Part shown: positions 43,339-52,358 of the stretch, piece after piece
Position numbering within the stretch: position 1 is the first letter of the stretch
Layout of the letters: every line of letters begins with the position of its first letter
Assembly: GCA_030828385.1 (NCBI GenBank)
Contig: JAURCS010000009.1
Span: forward strand, 1-64,000
Direction of reading: 5' to 3'
Source: Gammaproteobacteria bacterium
Lineage (GTDB): Bacteria > Pseudomonadota > Gammaproteobacteria > Pseudomonadales > Pseudohongiellaceae
Length of the DNA stretch: 64,000 nt
Notes under the pieces: generated by a model
What the model was told of the DNA's origin: nothing
Seen by the model: only the letters and a program-made list of their open reading frames with translations
Databases searched by the model: none
Program-made: the position numbers and the translations under genes

Positions 43339-44214
43339 TTAGTGGGTCATGGAATAAATAACGTAGTTAACGGCAAAGCGATAAGCCAATGCTGTCATGG
43401 GTTCCGGATAGCCGGGTGTATCGGCATGCTCCCAGGCATCACCCAGGTCCATATTATGGTTAATGGCAACTACCAGCCTGCCATGATCATCATAGATCCC
43501 CCGCCAGTGCGGATCGTAACCATCCTGTTCATAGGTCACACCACGGTAAAAAGCGCCCAGACCGGGAATCTGAATTTTAGAATCCAGATCATACAAAACA
43601 TGAAACACTTCATCATTATCAGGAATATCCCTGATTGGACGGTTCGGGAAAACCTGTTTCATGCCTATTTCAAACTGGCTCCATTCATAGCTTCCATGAA
43701 AATCATCAACCATCAGAAACCCACCACGTAAAAGGTATTCGCGCAATTTGTCCGCTTCCAGGGCATTAAAAGCCCAGCGCCCAACTTCCACAGCATAAAG
43801 CCAGGGATAGTCAAAAATGGAATCATCGGCGAGATTAATGCGTTCACCGCCTTCTCCGTTGTAAAGGGCCACCTGGGTAACATCTACATTGGTTAATCTG
43901 GAAATACCTTCTGTCAGGAAGTGTTCCGCCTCAGGCCAGTCAGTAGTCCAGGATCCACGTCCCCAACCTCCCCGACCTCCAAGATTATTTCCGTTGTACT
44001 GAAGTCTGGCAAACTGGAACTCCGAACCATCACGGTCTGCCTGTGTATTGCCGGAAAGACCCGGATTCACTGTCATGGAGCCCTGAGCTAAAGCGAATTG
44101 ACCAGCCAAAAGGCTAAAGACAATCAATAGCGCTATCATGGAATATGCTCGCGCGCCCCGCCTGTGGGGAGAGCGAAAATTGAAAATTTTGGTGAATATA
44201 AGGTTGGTGTGCAT
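43339..44214 (-). CDS. DUF4159 domain protein, secreted
   Basis: A 291-residue exported protein; signal (SMIALLIVFSLLAGQFALAQ) and a DUF4159 body: FQFARLQYNGN, DWPEAEHFLTEGISRLTNVDV, LREYLLRGGFLMVDDFHGSYEWSQFE (about 180-205), and MDLGDAWEHADTPGYPEPMTALAYRFAVNYVIYSM. The family has a ThuA/glutamine-amidotransferase-like fold and an unknown role; in other genomes it neighbours MoxR-type and BatA operons, but here it stands next to the M19 dipeptidase and the DUF5916 barrel. Confidence 0.88.
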   Translation of the reverse strand: MHTNLIFTKIFNFRSPHRRGARAYSMIALLIVFSLLAGQFALAQGSMTVNPGLSGNTQADRDGSEFQFARLQYNGNNLGGRGGWGRGSWTTDWPEAEHFLTEGISRLTNVDVTQVALYNGEGGERINLADDSIFDYPWLYAVEVGRWAFNALEADKLREYLLRGGFLMVDDFHGSYEWSQFEIGMKQVFPNRPIRDIPDNDEVFHVLYDLDSKIQIPGLGAFYRGVTYEQDGYDPHWRGIYDDHGRLVVAINHNMDLGDAWEHADTPGYPEPMTALAYRFAVNYVIYSMTH

Positions 44215-44439
44215 ATAAATTTCATGCCTGTTTGCAAGGAAGATCAGACAATAATAGTACGGTCTGAATGCAGTAGCTGGTTCAAATATAAACCACTCCC
44301 ACGCTAATTAAAATAAGAGACATTCCAGACGCAAAAAATTAATGCCTGGTTGATCGCTGGACAATGGGTTTCAGGACAAAAAAGAAGCCTTAGCCGCTAG
44401 AAATTTAACCAGCAAGACTGCTTGCAGCTTTTTCTGCTT

Positions 44440-46761
44440 TTAAAACCTGAAGGTGTAATTAAATTTAAGTGACAAATCTGACCCCGTAGACTGAAAGGTA
44501 TTATCCTTGTCCAGATCAGCAAGACCGTAATTAAAAACAAGAAATGCCTGACGTCCAGCTTCAGGAATCCAGTTCAGGCGTGAATTAAACCCCATCACTT
44601 CCGATACATTGTCATACTGGATTAAATTGCTCCAGGATAATCTGGAGCTGAACGCAATCTTGGTATCCAGTGTAAACAAGCGCACCGTAAAATCACCCTC
44701 AGGTAAGTTGATTTCAGTCTCGGTGTAATTCACGCCGATATCGTAATTGCGCGTAGGACGCCAGTTCAGACCAGCACCGCGCTGCCAGCGCGTACCGCTA
44801 TAATAATCGCCAAAACGTGTACTTATGCGCCCGGATACAGCACGTTGGTTTCCTATCTGCAGACCCAGCAGATATTCATCAAAGGAATAATCCCCTGCAG
44901 GAATGACAATCACGCGACTACCGTCGGATGCTCGATTAATAGTGAAATTGGTCCGCAACACTTCCCGACTTTTCATGATGCGGGCAAAGGCGCTTTCACC
45001 TGAATTATTATTTGTCGTAAGGCGTAACCCCATATTCGAGGAAATCACCTCACCATCAGTAAGATCCCGTGATTCGTATGCATCCCATCCGGCATAAAAA
45101 GAACGCATATAGCCGCCGGGCCGAAAGAAATGCCGATAACCAAAATTCAAAGCATGGTCTTCCATGTCAGTCAGGGCTACAAACCCTACTGCCGGGTCAA
45201 AATTTTTCTCGACCCGCTTGTAATCATAACCACCACGCCAGCCCTGGTTATTCGGATAACTGATACCAAAACCATAGGAAGCATCATCTCCGGTCTTACC
45301 TTCGGTGTCAGATTTCTGGTAAAAAGCTACCCCCTGGAGCACCCTGCCACCAGGAAGGCGGGAATTACGATAACGGAAATCCACACCAATAAGATTATTA
45401 TCAAGATTGGACTGGGGGTCACCGCTGGTAGCCAGGACACCAAGCTGGGATTCCTGCAATACGTTCAGGGCGGCCCGACCCACAAAAATTTCGGATGCCT
45501 CAACACCACTGTTTTCATCCTTGCCCTGGCTGATGATAAGAGTTCCAACATTCCAGTCTCCTACCCGCCCGCTAAGTTTCGCCCCCGCATTGATGTCCAC
45601 AGGGGCTCCGGATGTACTCAGGCCTATGCGTCGTGAGAAAAAAGGCCGTGCATTTTGCGCAGCGGCATTGGGTACCGCAGGGTTACCACTACCGGCACCC
45701 TGGTTAAAACCGCCGGTGCCGATTTGGCCAAATTCAAAAATATCGGAATCACGGATAAAAAAGTCACGCCTCTCCGGAAAGAAAAGACTGAAGCGTGTCA
45801 GATTGACCTGTCTGGAATCAACTTCAGCGGCAGAGAAGTCGGTATTCAAAGTCAATGCGGCATTCAATTGCGGGGTAACTTTGTAAAACACATCAAGCTG
45901 AGGCTCAAAATTTTCTTCAGTGAACCCGGCTGGCCCGATCACCCGATCCTGCCTGAGCACCATGGAGGGCACAATATCAAGCCCCTTCCCCTGCTCGAGC
46001 CCTTCGAGGCCGGTAATGGTGCCGGCAATACTGGGGTTGATAGTTCGGTTACGCGAGACCCAACCTATACTTTCGTTACTACGGCGAATCGCGCGACGAA
46101 AATTTATTCCCCAGGAGTCAGAATCTGGATTAAAAGAAATGGTCTGGAACGGAATGCGCATTTCACTGTACCAGCCAGTTTCATCTCGTGTGGCATTGGT
46201 TTGCCAGATGCCGTCCCAACTACTTTCTATATTCGTAATGTTCTGAAATAACCCTTCCCAACGCACGCCATTGGCATTGACCTCAAAGCGATATCCGTTG
46301 CGACGATCCAGGTAGGGATCAAGAATTACCGCAAGCAGATCATCGGCCTGAAGGCTCTGGCCCTGACGCAGAATATTGGCACTGATCAGATCAGGATCGG
46401 TTTCCCAAAAACGGCTGGCTATATAAAGCGCATCACTGGTGTAAAAAATCCACACTTCGGTTTTCTGGGAAGGCTCTGCATATTCAACAGGTTCATACTG
46501 ATGAAAGTCATCAATTAACAGTGCTTGTGACCAGGCATCATCATCGAGCACGCCATCAATTCGGACCTCGGCATCCAGCTTGGGAATCACGATGGTTTTT
46601 CCACCATCACTTCCGGCTGTTAGCTGTGCAGTGACGGATAAAGGAAATAAGGTGATCAGCGCAAATAATGAAAGGAGGACTGGTCGGATCTGGCTGCGCC
46701 TGAAAAAACCGGCAAGAAAGTGGCGAAAAGAAAACAACTGCATTAGTAGATCCAGAAACAC
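44440..46761 (-). CDS. DUF5916 outer-membrane beta-barrel with CBM9-like domain (paralogue 2)
   Basis: A 773-residue paralogue of the protein at 16897: signal near residues 28-47, CBM9-like region (KTIVIPKLDAEVRIDGVLDDDAWSQ, about 55-215), then the DUF5916 barrel with the shared segment RVGDWNVGTLIISQG, VFYKVTPQLNAALTLNTDFSAAEVDSRQVNLTRFSLFFPE and a terminal Phe in FNYTFRF. An insertion with Gly/Ala/Asn-rich sequence (GTGGFNQGAGSGNPAVPNAA) lies near 340-360. It is monocistronic. Function unknown. Confidence 0.87.
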   Translation of the reverse strand: MFLDLLMQLFSFRHFLAGFFRRSQIRPVLLSLFALITLFPLSVTAQLTAGSDGGKTIVIPKLDAEVRIDGVLDDDAWSQALLIDDFHQYEPVEYAEPSQKTEVWIFYTSDALYIASRFWETDPDLISANILRQGQSLQADDLLAVILDPYLDRRNGYRFEVNANGVRWEGLFQNITNIESSWDGIWQTNATRDETGWYSEMRIPFQTISFNPDSDSWGINFRRAIRRSNESIGWVSRNRTINPSIAGTITGLEGLEQGKGLDIVPSMVLRQDRVIGPAGFTEENFEPQLDVFYKVTPQLNAALTLNTDFSAAEVDSRQVNLTRFSLFFPERRDFFIRDSDIFEFGQIGTGGFNQGAGSGNPAVPNAAAQNARPFFSRRIGLSTSGAPVDINAGAKLSGRVGDWNVGTLIISQGKDENSGVEASEIFVGRAALNVLQESQLGVLATSGDPQSNLDNNLIGVDFRYRNSRLPGGRVLQGVAFYQKSDTEGKTGDDASYGFGISYPNNQGWRGGYDYKRVEKNFDPAVGFVALTDMEDHALNFGYRHFFRPGGYMRSFYAGWDAYESRDLTDGEVISSNMGLRLTTNNNSGESAFARIMKSREVLRTNFTINRASDGSRVIVIPAGDYSFDEYLLGLQIGNQRAVSGRISTRFGDYYSGTRWQRGAGLNWRPTRNYDIGVNYTETEINLPEGDFTVRLFTLDTKIAFSSRLSWSNLIQYDNVSEVMGFNSRLNWIPEAGRQAFLVFNYGLADLDKDNTFQSTGSDLSLKFNYTFRF

Positions 46762-46893
46762 GATTTAATAAGAGCAGAATTATAAGGTAGTCGAGGACAT
46801 TACCGTCATTTGAGAGTGTTCATAGGGAAAAATACTGTAAAAAATACCTATATTCCACAGTATTTGCACAATCAGAAGGCGGGGGAAATTTTA

Positions 46894-46929
46894 TAAAAAC
46901 CCGGTGCAGAACTTCCTGATCCGGGTTTT
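46894..46929 (-). terminator. Rho-independent terminator of the gene at 46935
   Basis: On the minus strand AAAACCCGG and CCGGGTTTTT arms around a 16-base loop; five T follow. It begins 6 bp after the stop codon. Confidence 0.75.
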
Positions 46930-46934
46930 CATTG

Positions 46935-48032
46935 TTACAGCAGTTCGTCGAGCCGACTTTCCAGCGAACCATCCTCGAGAATATCCGAGTAATAACTGGA
47001 AGGATCACAACTGTCATGCTCAACAATTAACAGGTTGTCATCCCGGGCTGACCAGCGTCTGCGAACCAAAGGCTCAGTATAGTAATCATCATATATCGTC
47101 ATGACTCTTGCCATGGAAAGCTGGTCATCAGCCATGGTGTAACGCTCAACAATACGAGTACCATCACCACCAGACATCGGCAGACCGGACCCATCAAGCC
47201 AGAAGCCCTCGGCCAGATTGGTAGTTTCAATCACCAGCTCTTCACCTTCCCAGTGTCCCACTGAATATCCCATGGGACGGTCCGGGTAATTTTCCGGAAC
47301 CTGGCGGCCATCCATGTAAATTCTGCGTGGTGTATTGTGTTCTATATAAACGAACTGGTAATGGGAACCCGCATCAACAATATCCATGTCGTAAGGAGCA
47401 CCAAAAATTCTTGGTAAAGCCGGAGCTACACAGCGCAGGGAATAATCATCATAATGAACCGTACTGGCATAAATTTCTGCTGCTTCAGGTGTGAAGGGTG
47501 TTGGTTTTGGCTCCAGGTCATTAACCGTTACCTGAAAACGATAGGAGTTGCGCCATGGTCCGCTAATATCAAACGGAGCATCCGGATTTAGCTTGGCATA
47601 GCCGTAATTTTTCCCATAGGTGGCATTAACACTATTGCGATCAGTTGTAGCAGTTGAACGCTGAGGATAAGTATCACCATTAGCCTTGGTAAGTCCGCGG
47701 ATAAAAAGTTTTTTCGAGCCATTTCTCCCCAAGGAACCCTGCACTGTAACTACATCACCTACCTGGACAAAATCCCTATCCCAGCCCGCATTGCGCAAGC
47801 CGGTGACTGCTGCTGCCTGTAATTCCCAGGTTTCTTTCGAGCCATCGGCATTAGTGACTTCCACCTGGTAGCGTGGATGTGGATTCCTGTAACTGGCACG
47901 TGTTACCACGCCCGAGATTTCTCCCGGCTCTTCTGTAAACTCGGCACCAAAACTGTGATGGCCGGAAGCCGGCCAGGATGTAACCAAGGCTGCCATTAAA
48001 AGACTGGCAAAAAAAGTGATTTTAATTTTCAT
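46935..48032 (-). CDS. Fused DUF6152 + DGR-motif secreted protein (paralogue 4)
   Basis: A 365-residue exported protein from the ATG at 48030-48032. Signal KIKITFFASLLMAALVTSWPASG, then DUF6152 (HHSFGAEFTEEPGEISGVVTRASYRNPHPRYQV, about 25-110), a linker, and the DGR domain RRIYMDGRQVPENYPDRPMGYSVGHWEGEELVIETTNL. It stands alone, 13 kb from the other paralogues. The ribosome-binding site is a run of ten G, four bases before the ATG. Confidence 0.8.
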   Translation of the reverse strand: MKIKITFFASLLMAALVTSWPASGHHSFGAEFTEEPGEISGVVTRASYRNPHPRYQVEVTNADGSKETWELQAAAVTGLRNAGWDRDFVQVGDVVTVQGSLGRNGSKKLFIRGLTKANGDTYPQRSTATTDRNSVNATYGKNYGYAKLNPDAPFDISGPWRNSYRFQVTVNDLEPKPTPFTPEAAEIYASTVHYDDYSLRCVAPALPRIFGAPYDMDIVDAGSHYQFVYIEHNTPRRIYMDGRQVPENYPDRPMGYSVGHWEGEELVIETTNLAEGFWLDGSGLPMSGGDGTRIVERYTMADDQLSMARVMTIYDDYYTEPLVRRRWSARDDNLLIVEHDSCDPSSYYSDILEDGSLESRLDELL

Positions 48033-48036
48033 GATT

Positions 48037-48046
48037 CCCCCCCCCC
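48037..48046 (-). promoter_or_regulatory. G10 homopolymer forming the ribosome-binding site
   Basis: Ten consecutive G on the minus strand, separated from the ATG of the DUF6152 fusion gene by AATC. Being a homopolymer at the SD position it could change spacing by slipped-strand mispairing. Confidence 0.7.
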
Positions 48047-48243
48047 GCACAATCTATATATAGACCATGTAAAAATTAACAAGCTAAAGCATTATATGAC
48101 CTTTAAACGCCAATACCAGCCTGGAATTTGCAAAGAAAATGACTTTTATAGTCTCCGCTTTGATCCTGCTGACGAGATTTGACAGCTCTTCAGGTATACT
48201 CATTTGCCGCTCAAAACAGATTATTCCAAAGAACCAAGCCAGC

Positions 48244-48525
48244 ATGCAATTTTCAAAATCCCTGCAAGACAGAGTTAAAAATGGAGAGATCACCAGTTCT
48301 GTGAGGTTCTGGAAAACGCCGCAGGTAATGAGTGGTGGTCATTATCGGCTCGATCCGGGGGAAGTCATCGTGACGTCCATTCGCGAAATCGGCTTTAATG
48401 ATATTTCCGAAACCATGGCAAACGAATCCGGTTTCTCCGCCGTGGAAGATTTGTTAAAAACAGCACAGCATGGCACCGGTCTGCATATTTACTTCATTCG
48501 CTTTTACTACAGCGATAATAACTGA
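48244..48525 (+). CDS. ASCH-domain small protein
   Basis: A 93-residue protein with the ASCH pattern: FSKSLQDRVKNGEITSSVRFWKTPQVMSGGHYRLDPGEVIVTSIREIGFNDISETMANESGF. ASCH domains have a PUA-like fold and bind nucleic acid; some are N4-acetylcytidine amidohydrolases (YqfB). The ATG at 48244 gives a start typical of the family. It precedes the CPXCG gene by 7 bp, forming a two-gene unit. Confidence 0.8.
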   Translation: MQFSKSLQDRVKNGEITSSVRFWKTPQVMSGGHYRLDPGEVIVTSIREIGFNDISETMANESGFSAVEDLLKTAQHGTGLHIYFIRFYYSDNN

Positions 48526-48532
48526 CAAAAAA

Positions 48533-48724
48533 ATGCCTGAGTTACTGGAACAGTCCATCCTTTGTCCATACTGTAATGAATCCATAACAGTACTTGTCGA
48601 TGACTCCGAGCAGGAGCAGGAATACATAGAAGATTGCCAGGTATGTTGCCGGCCAATTGATATGTCGGTGAGTTTCGATATGCAGGGCTTTCTGTCACTA
48701 GAGGTGAAAACGGAGAATGATTGA
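48533..48724 (+). CDS. CPXCG motif-containing cysteine-rich protein
   Basis: A 63-residue zinc-binding-type protein with C-x2-C pairs: ILCPYCNES (residues 10-15) and DCQVCCRPIDMSV. The family (CPXCG, often annotated so) has no known function. The ATG at 48533 follows the ASCH stop by 7 bp. Confidence 0.85.
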   Translation: MPELLEQSILCPYCNESITVLVDDSEQEQEYIEDCQVCCRPIDMSVSFDMQGFLSLEVKTEND

Positions 48725-48731
48725 CTGCAGT

Positions 48732-48760
48732 TGCAAGTCACAAGTTGCAAGTCAAAAGTC
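48732..48760 (+). repeat. 7-bp-period CAAGTNN repeat, copy 4
   Basis: Reads gCAAGTc aCAAGTt gCAAGTc aaAAGTc directly after the CPXCG stop codon and before the ppx terminator. Confidence 0.75.
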
Positions 48761-48765
48761 AAAAA

Positions 48766-48790
48766 AAGGCGACCTGTTGGTCGCCTTGTC
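48766..48790 (-). terminator. Terminator of ppx (minus strand)
   Basis: GGCGACC-AACA-GGTCGCC followed on the minus strand by seven T. A second hairpin GTCGGAT/ATCCGAC (48788-48818) lies just before it. Confidence 0.8.
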
Positions 48791-48851
48791 GGATGCGTCC
48801 CTGCGGTCCTTATCCGACCTACAGAAAACCATCGAAGCCTGAAAGAATGGT

Positions 48852-48877
48852 TGCTTGTCTCTTGCCTCTTGTCTCTT
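48852..48877 (-). repeat. 7-bp-period CAAGANN repeat, copy 5
   Basis: On the minus strand: gaCAAGAg gCAAGAg aCAAGC, the AAGA variant, in the ppx 3' trailer. Confidence 0.65.
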
Positions 48878-48935
48878 ATTTTTCAGCCGCCTACCAGCAC
48901 CGCCCACCTTTATCCTTTTTCCTTTATCTATTTTT

Positions 48936-48961
48936 CTTGTAACTTGAAACCTGCAACTTGT
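48936..48961 (-). repeat. 7-bp-period CAAGTNN repeat, copy 6
   Basis: On the minus strand: CAAGTt gCAGGTt tCAAGTt aCAAGA immediately following the ppx stop. Confidence 0.7.
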
Positions 48962-48962
48962 T

Positions 48963-50444
48963 TCAACTAAATTCGAGCCCAACCCCAATGCGATCATACT
49001 GCTCGCGTTCGACTTCCAGACTGGCCAGTGTGAGCGGATGCTTATGGAGCCAGCCTCGGGAAAATTTCAGAATATAGGTATTCCCGGAAACACTTAGCTC
49101 GGGTAATTCTTGTTGCGCAATCTCTTCACGGCGTCTGTGCAGGACTGTCGCCAGGCGTAAGCAAACCAGTAAGGGGATAAACGCGGCTATAGCGGTCTCA
49201 TCCATATCGCCAAATTTATCCATGTATAGACCTTTACGATGGGAGCGAACCAGGTTTGCCAGAATATATTGTTCGTAACGGCCAAAACCCGCAATATCTC
49301 CGTGACGCAGCAGATAATAGCCATGATGATGATGACTGGAATGGGAAATACTGAGTCCGATTTCATGAAGTTGTGCCGCCCAGCGCAGGATCTTGGAGCG
49401 CGACACACCGGGTAACAATGGCCCCTCTATATGCTTCCACAGTGCCAGGGCTGTCTCAGAAACCCGGGTAGCCTGATCTATATCGACCTTATACTGTTCC
49501 TGCAGTTTCTTGACGGTTCGGGTACGGGAATCCTGATCACTCAAGCGGCCAATAGTGTCGTAAAGCAAACCTTCTTTAAGCGCATAATCCCCCACATGCA
49601 TGACATCAATTTTTAGTTGATCAAATATGGCTCTCAGGATCGCAATACCGGCAGGTAGTACTGAAGAGCGTGGTGATGGCACACTCGCCAAAATACTTTT
49701 ATTCGTCAGTATCTCTTCTGCCAGCCAGTTCAGTGAGGCTTTGCTGATGACCGCGCCTCCATCTTTTTCCGCGGTGAGATCAGCAATCGCCCTGGCAGTG
49801 CCGGATGTTCCATAAACAATACGCCAGCCCATACGCAGATACACCTGCCTGATTCCTTCGATCTCCGTACAGGCCGCCAGATACACTTTTTCCAGCTCCT
49901 TTTTGCCGGGTTTTGTAGGTTTCTTTACCCAGCGTCCTGTCGATGTGACGCAACCCAGGCTCAGGCTTTCCATGATTATTGGTTCAAAATCCTTGCCAAT
50001 AATGAATTCCGTGCTGCCACCCCCGATATCCACCACCAGGCGATGATTCTGGTCGTTCAGTATGGAGTGAGACAAGCCCACATAGACCAGACGTGCTTCT
50101 TCATAACCTGAAATAATCTGAATGGAGGTACCAAGAATTTTTTCTGCCTTGCGAATAAAAACAGAAGACTGTGTGGCACTACGCAATGATTTGGTCCCCA
50201 CTGCGCGGATTTGGTCAGCGGGAATATCACGCAACCTTTCTGCAAAACGTTTCAGGCAATCAAGAGCACGGGCCTGGGCATCTACAGACAAATGTCCATC
50301 CGACTTGATCCCTCTGGCAAGCTGGACCATTTCTTTTTCCCTGTCGACAATCTCTATCTTGCCATCCTGAAGTCTGGCAATAAGCATATGAAAACTGTTT
50401 GAGCCCAGGTCTATAGCGGCAAAATAAGGTGAATCCAGGTTCAT
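48963..50444 (-). CDS. ppx: Exopolyphosphatase / guanosine-pentaphosphate phosphohydrolase
   Basis: Ppx/GppA enzyme degrading polyphosphate or pppGpp. ASKHA-fold motifs: AAIDLGSNSFHMLIAR (residues 9-24), VGTKSLRSA, and VDIGGGSTEFIIG (about 142-154), with the HD-like C-terminal domain LHEIGLSISHSSHHHHG. At 493 aa the length falls between E. coli GppA (494) and Ppx (513), so the two roles cannot be separated by sequence alone. Single gene on its strand. Confidence 0.9.
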   Translation of the reverse strand: MNLDSPYFAAIDLGSNSFHMLIARLQDGKIEIVDREKEMVQLARGIKSDGHLSVDAQARALDCLKRFAERLRDIPADQIRAVGTKSLRSATQSSVFIRKAEKILGTSIQIISGYEEARLVYVGLSHSILNDQNHRLVVDIGGGSTEFIIGKDFEPIIMESLSLGCVTSTGRWVKKPTKPGKKELEKVYLAACTEIEGIRQVYLRMGWRIVYGTSGTARAIADLTAEKDGGAVISKASLNWLAEEILTNKSILASVPSPRSSVLPAGIAILRAIFDQLKIDVMHVGDYALKEGLLYDTIGRLSDQDSRTRTVKKLQEQYKVDIDQATRVSETALALWKHIEGPLLPGVSRSKILRWAAQLHEIGLSISHSSHHHHGYYLLRHGDIAGFGRYEQYILANLVRSHRKGLYMDKFGDMDETAIAAFIPLLVCLRLATVLHRRREEIAQQELPELSVSGNTYILKFSRGWLHKHPLTLASLEVEREQYDRIGVGLEFS

Positions 50445-50540
50445 AAGATAATGAAACTCAGTAGCTAATAATTAATCGCTAAAAAATAAACAGGATAATT
50501 CACTGCAAACTCCTGTCAGCGGCAGGCATCCAACACATTG

Positions 50541-50553
50541 GGTAACGGTTACC
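50541..50553. promoter_or_regulatory. Perfect palindrome GGTAACGGTTACC upstream of the alkaline phosphatase gene
   Basis: Six-base arms around a central G, about 85-95 bp upstream of the phosphatase start and overlapping the -35 region of a possible promoter with ATAAAG downstream. A transcription-factor operator is plausible. Confidence 0.5.
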
Positions 50554-50636
50554 AGTATAAAGGCTTGGCACTGTTTTCTTAATATAAATATCAGCCAATG
50601 CTAACTATAATGCCCGTAATAAAATTTAGTAGGAAT

Positions 50637-52253
50637 ATGCCAGTGCTCAAACCACTTTCACTCTTGTCTGTTCGATTTATTCTCACTTTTTTCTGCAGTC
50701 TGACCATACTTCCTGCCAGTCTTTATGCGCAAATCTTCAGCAATGGCAATAACTGGTACGATAATGGCCAAAGCAGTGTTGAGCAGGCCAGTCGCCGGGC
50801 CTATGTGAATACCCCCGGAGCGGCAAAAAACATCATTCTTTTTCTCGGCGACGGCATGGGTCCTTCAACGGTGACTGCTGCCCGTATCTATGCCGGCCAG
50901 CAACAGGGCCTTAGCGGCGAGGAATATGCCCTGAGTTTCGAACACTTTCCATGGGTTGGCCTGGTTAAAACCTATAATATAGATGCCCAGGTGCCTGATT
51001 CCGCTGGCACTATGACCGCTATCATGAGTGGCGTAAAAACCCGTTCCGGCGTCATTGGCATTGATGGCCGCCCCTTGAGAGGCTCCTGCCAAAGCTACCT
51101 CGAGACGCAGGGGGCAACACTAATATCAGCGCTGGAAATGGCAGAAATTGCCGGCAAGGCAACCGGCATCGTCTCAACAGCACGCCTCACTCACGCGACT
51201 CCGGCAGCCACCTATGCCAATTCCCCTGACCGTAACTGGGAAAGCAGCCGCAATCTGCCTGATGAGGCTAAAGCCCTGGGTTGTGCGGATATCGCCAGTC
51301 AGTTAGTGGACTTTAAAATACGCCTGCAAAACAAGGTTAATAGTGGCAACCCTGTTCCCGTTATAGATGGTATTGATGTCGCCTTTGGCGGTGGCCGCAG
51401 CGGCTTTTACAGCGCAGATCCGGTTTCCCTGTCCGGTTTTGCTGAAACTGCCAACAAAGGCAATCGGGATGACCACCGCAACCTGATTCAGGAATGGGTT
51501 CAGCAAGGGGGGCACTATGTCATGGATCAGGCTGGCTTTAACAGCCTCGACAGCAATTCCGGGACCAACGTGCTGGGCCTGTTTGAGGATTCCCATATGC
51601 GCTATGAAGCCAATCGTCATGAAGACATTGGCGGCGAACCTTCCCTGACGGAAATGACGCTAAAAGCCATTGAGTTGCTGGCCGGGGATGAGGACGGCTT
51701 TTTTCTGATGGTAGAAGCCGGGCGTATCGATCATGCCCATCATGCCAATAACGCCTTCAATGCCCTCAACGAAACAGCTGAGCTTTCCCGCGCAGTAGAA
51801 GCCGCCATCAATGCCGTTGATACCAATGAAAGCCTGGTCATCGTGACAGCTGACCACAGCCATGTCATGACCATGGCTGGCTATCCGGATCGCGGCAATC
51901 CCATCCTCGGTATTGCCGGTGAGGACCGGGAAGGACTCCCCTATTCCACGCTTAGTTATGCCAATGGTGCCGGCTTTGATGACAATGGTACACAAACCAA
52001 TGCAGATGCGCGCAGTGGTCAGCCAGCTCCGGGCAGACATGACCTGAGCAATATAAATACCCAGGCTCCCGGTTATCACCAGGAAAGTCTTGCCGGCACA
52101 GCCGCAGAAACTCATGGCGGGGAAGACGTTGGTATTTATGCTGTTGGTCCGGGGGCGCATCTGGTCAGCGGCTCAATTGAACAAAATGTGATATTTCATA
52201 TCATGAACTTTGCTGGTGATCTCGTTAACAAAGCCAGTGCTGCCCTTGAATAG
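50637..52253 (+). CDS. Secreted alkaline phosphatase
   Basis: Zinc/magnesium phosphomonoesterase releasing phosphate in the periplasm. Signal PLSLLSVRFILTFFCSLTILPASLYAQ, the metal/nucleophile motifs FLGDGMGPSTVTAARI and VPDSAGTMTAIMSGVKT (catalytic Ser), RIDHAHHANN, TADHSHVM and ETHGGEDVGIYAVGPGAH, typical of the PhoA superfamily (the intestinal/placental-like bacterial type). I chose the ATG at 50637, giving a short n-region; an upstream in-frame ATG at 50598 is possible and neither has an optimal ribosome-binding site. About 538 aa. Confidence 0.92.
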   Translation: MPVLKPLSLLSVRFILTFFCSLTILPASLYAQIFSNGNNWYDNGQSSVEQASRRAYVNTPGAAKNIILFLGDGMGPSTVTAARIYAGQQQGLSGEEYALSFEHFPWVGLVKTYNIDAQVPDSAGTMTAIMSGVKTRSGVIGIDGRPLRGSCQSYLETQGATLISALEMAEIAGKATGIVSTARLTHATPAATYANSPDRNWESSRNLPDEAKALGCADIASQLVDFKIRLQNKVNSGNPVPVIDGIDVAFGGGRSGFYSADPVSLSGFAETANKGNRDDHRNLIQEWVQQGGHYVMDQAGFNSLDSNSGTNVLGLFEDSHMRYEANRHEDIGGEPSLTEMTLKAIELLAGDEDGFFLMVEAGRIDHAHHANNAFNALNETAELSRAVEAAINAVDTNESLVIVTADHSHVMTMAGYPDRGNPILGIAGEDREGLPYSTLSYANGAGFDDNGTQTNADARSGQPAPGRHDLSNINTQAPGYHQESLAGTAAETHGGEDVGIYAVGPGAHLVSGSIEQNVIFHIMNFAGDLVNKASAALE

Positions 52254-52303
52254 ACGTTTGCCTGTCAAAATATGTAACAGTTCTGGATGTAGCGAAATAC
52301 CAC

Positions 52304-52335
52304 GAAAAAAGGCGCCATCTCTGGCGCCTTTTTTA
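52304..52335. terminator. Bidirectional terminator between alkaline phosphatase and clpB
   Basis: AAAAAAGGCGCCA-TCTC-TGGCGCCTTTTTT: symmetric stem with A- and T-runs, serving both convergent genes. Confidence 0.95.
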
Positions 52336-52358
52336 TCTGAACCTGACACTATGCGAGA

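Noticed and set aside
50500..50540. Possible Pho box upstream of the alkaline phosphatase
   Set aside because: CTGCAAA and CTGTCAG repeats are spaced 10, not 11, bases apart and the third repeat is weak.
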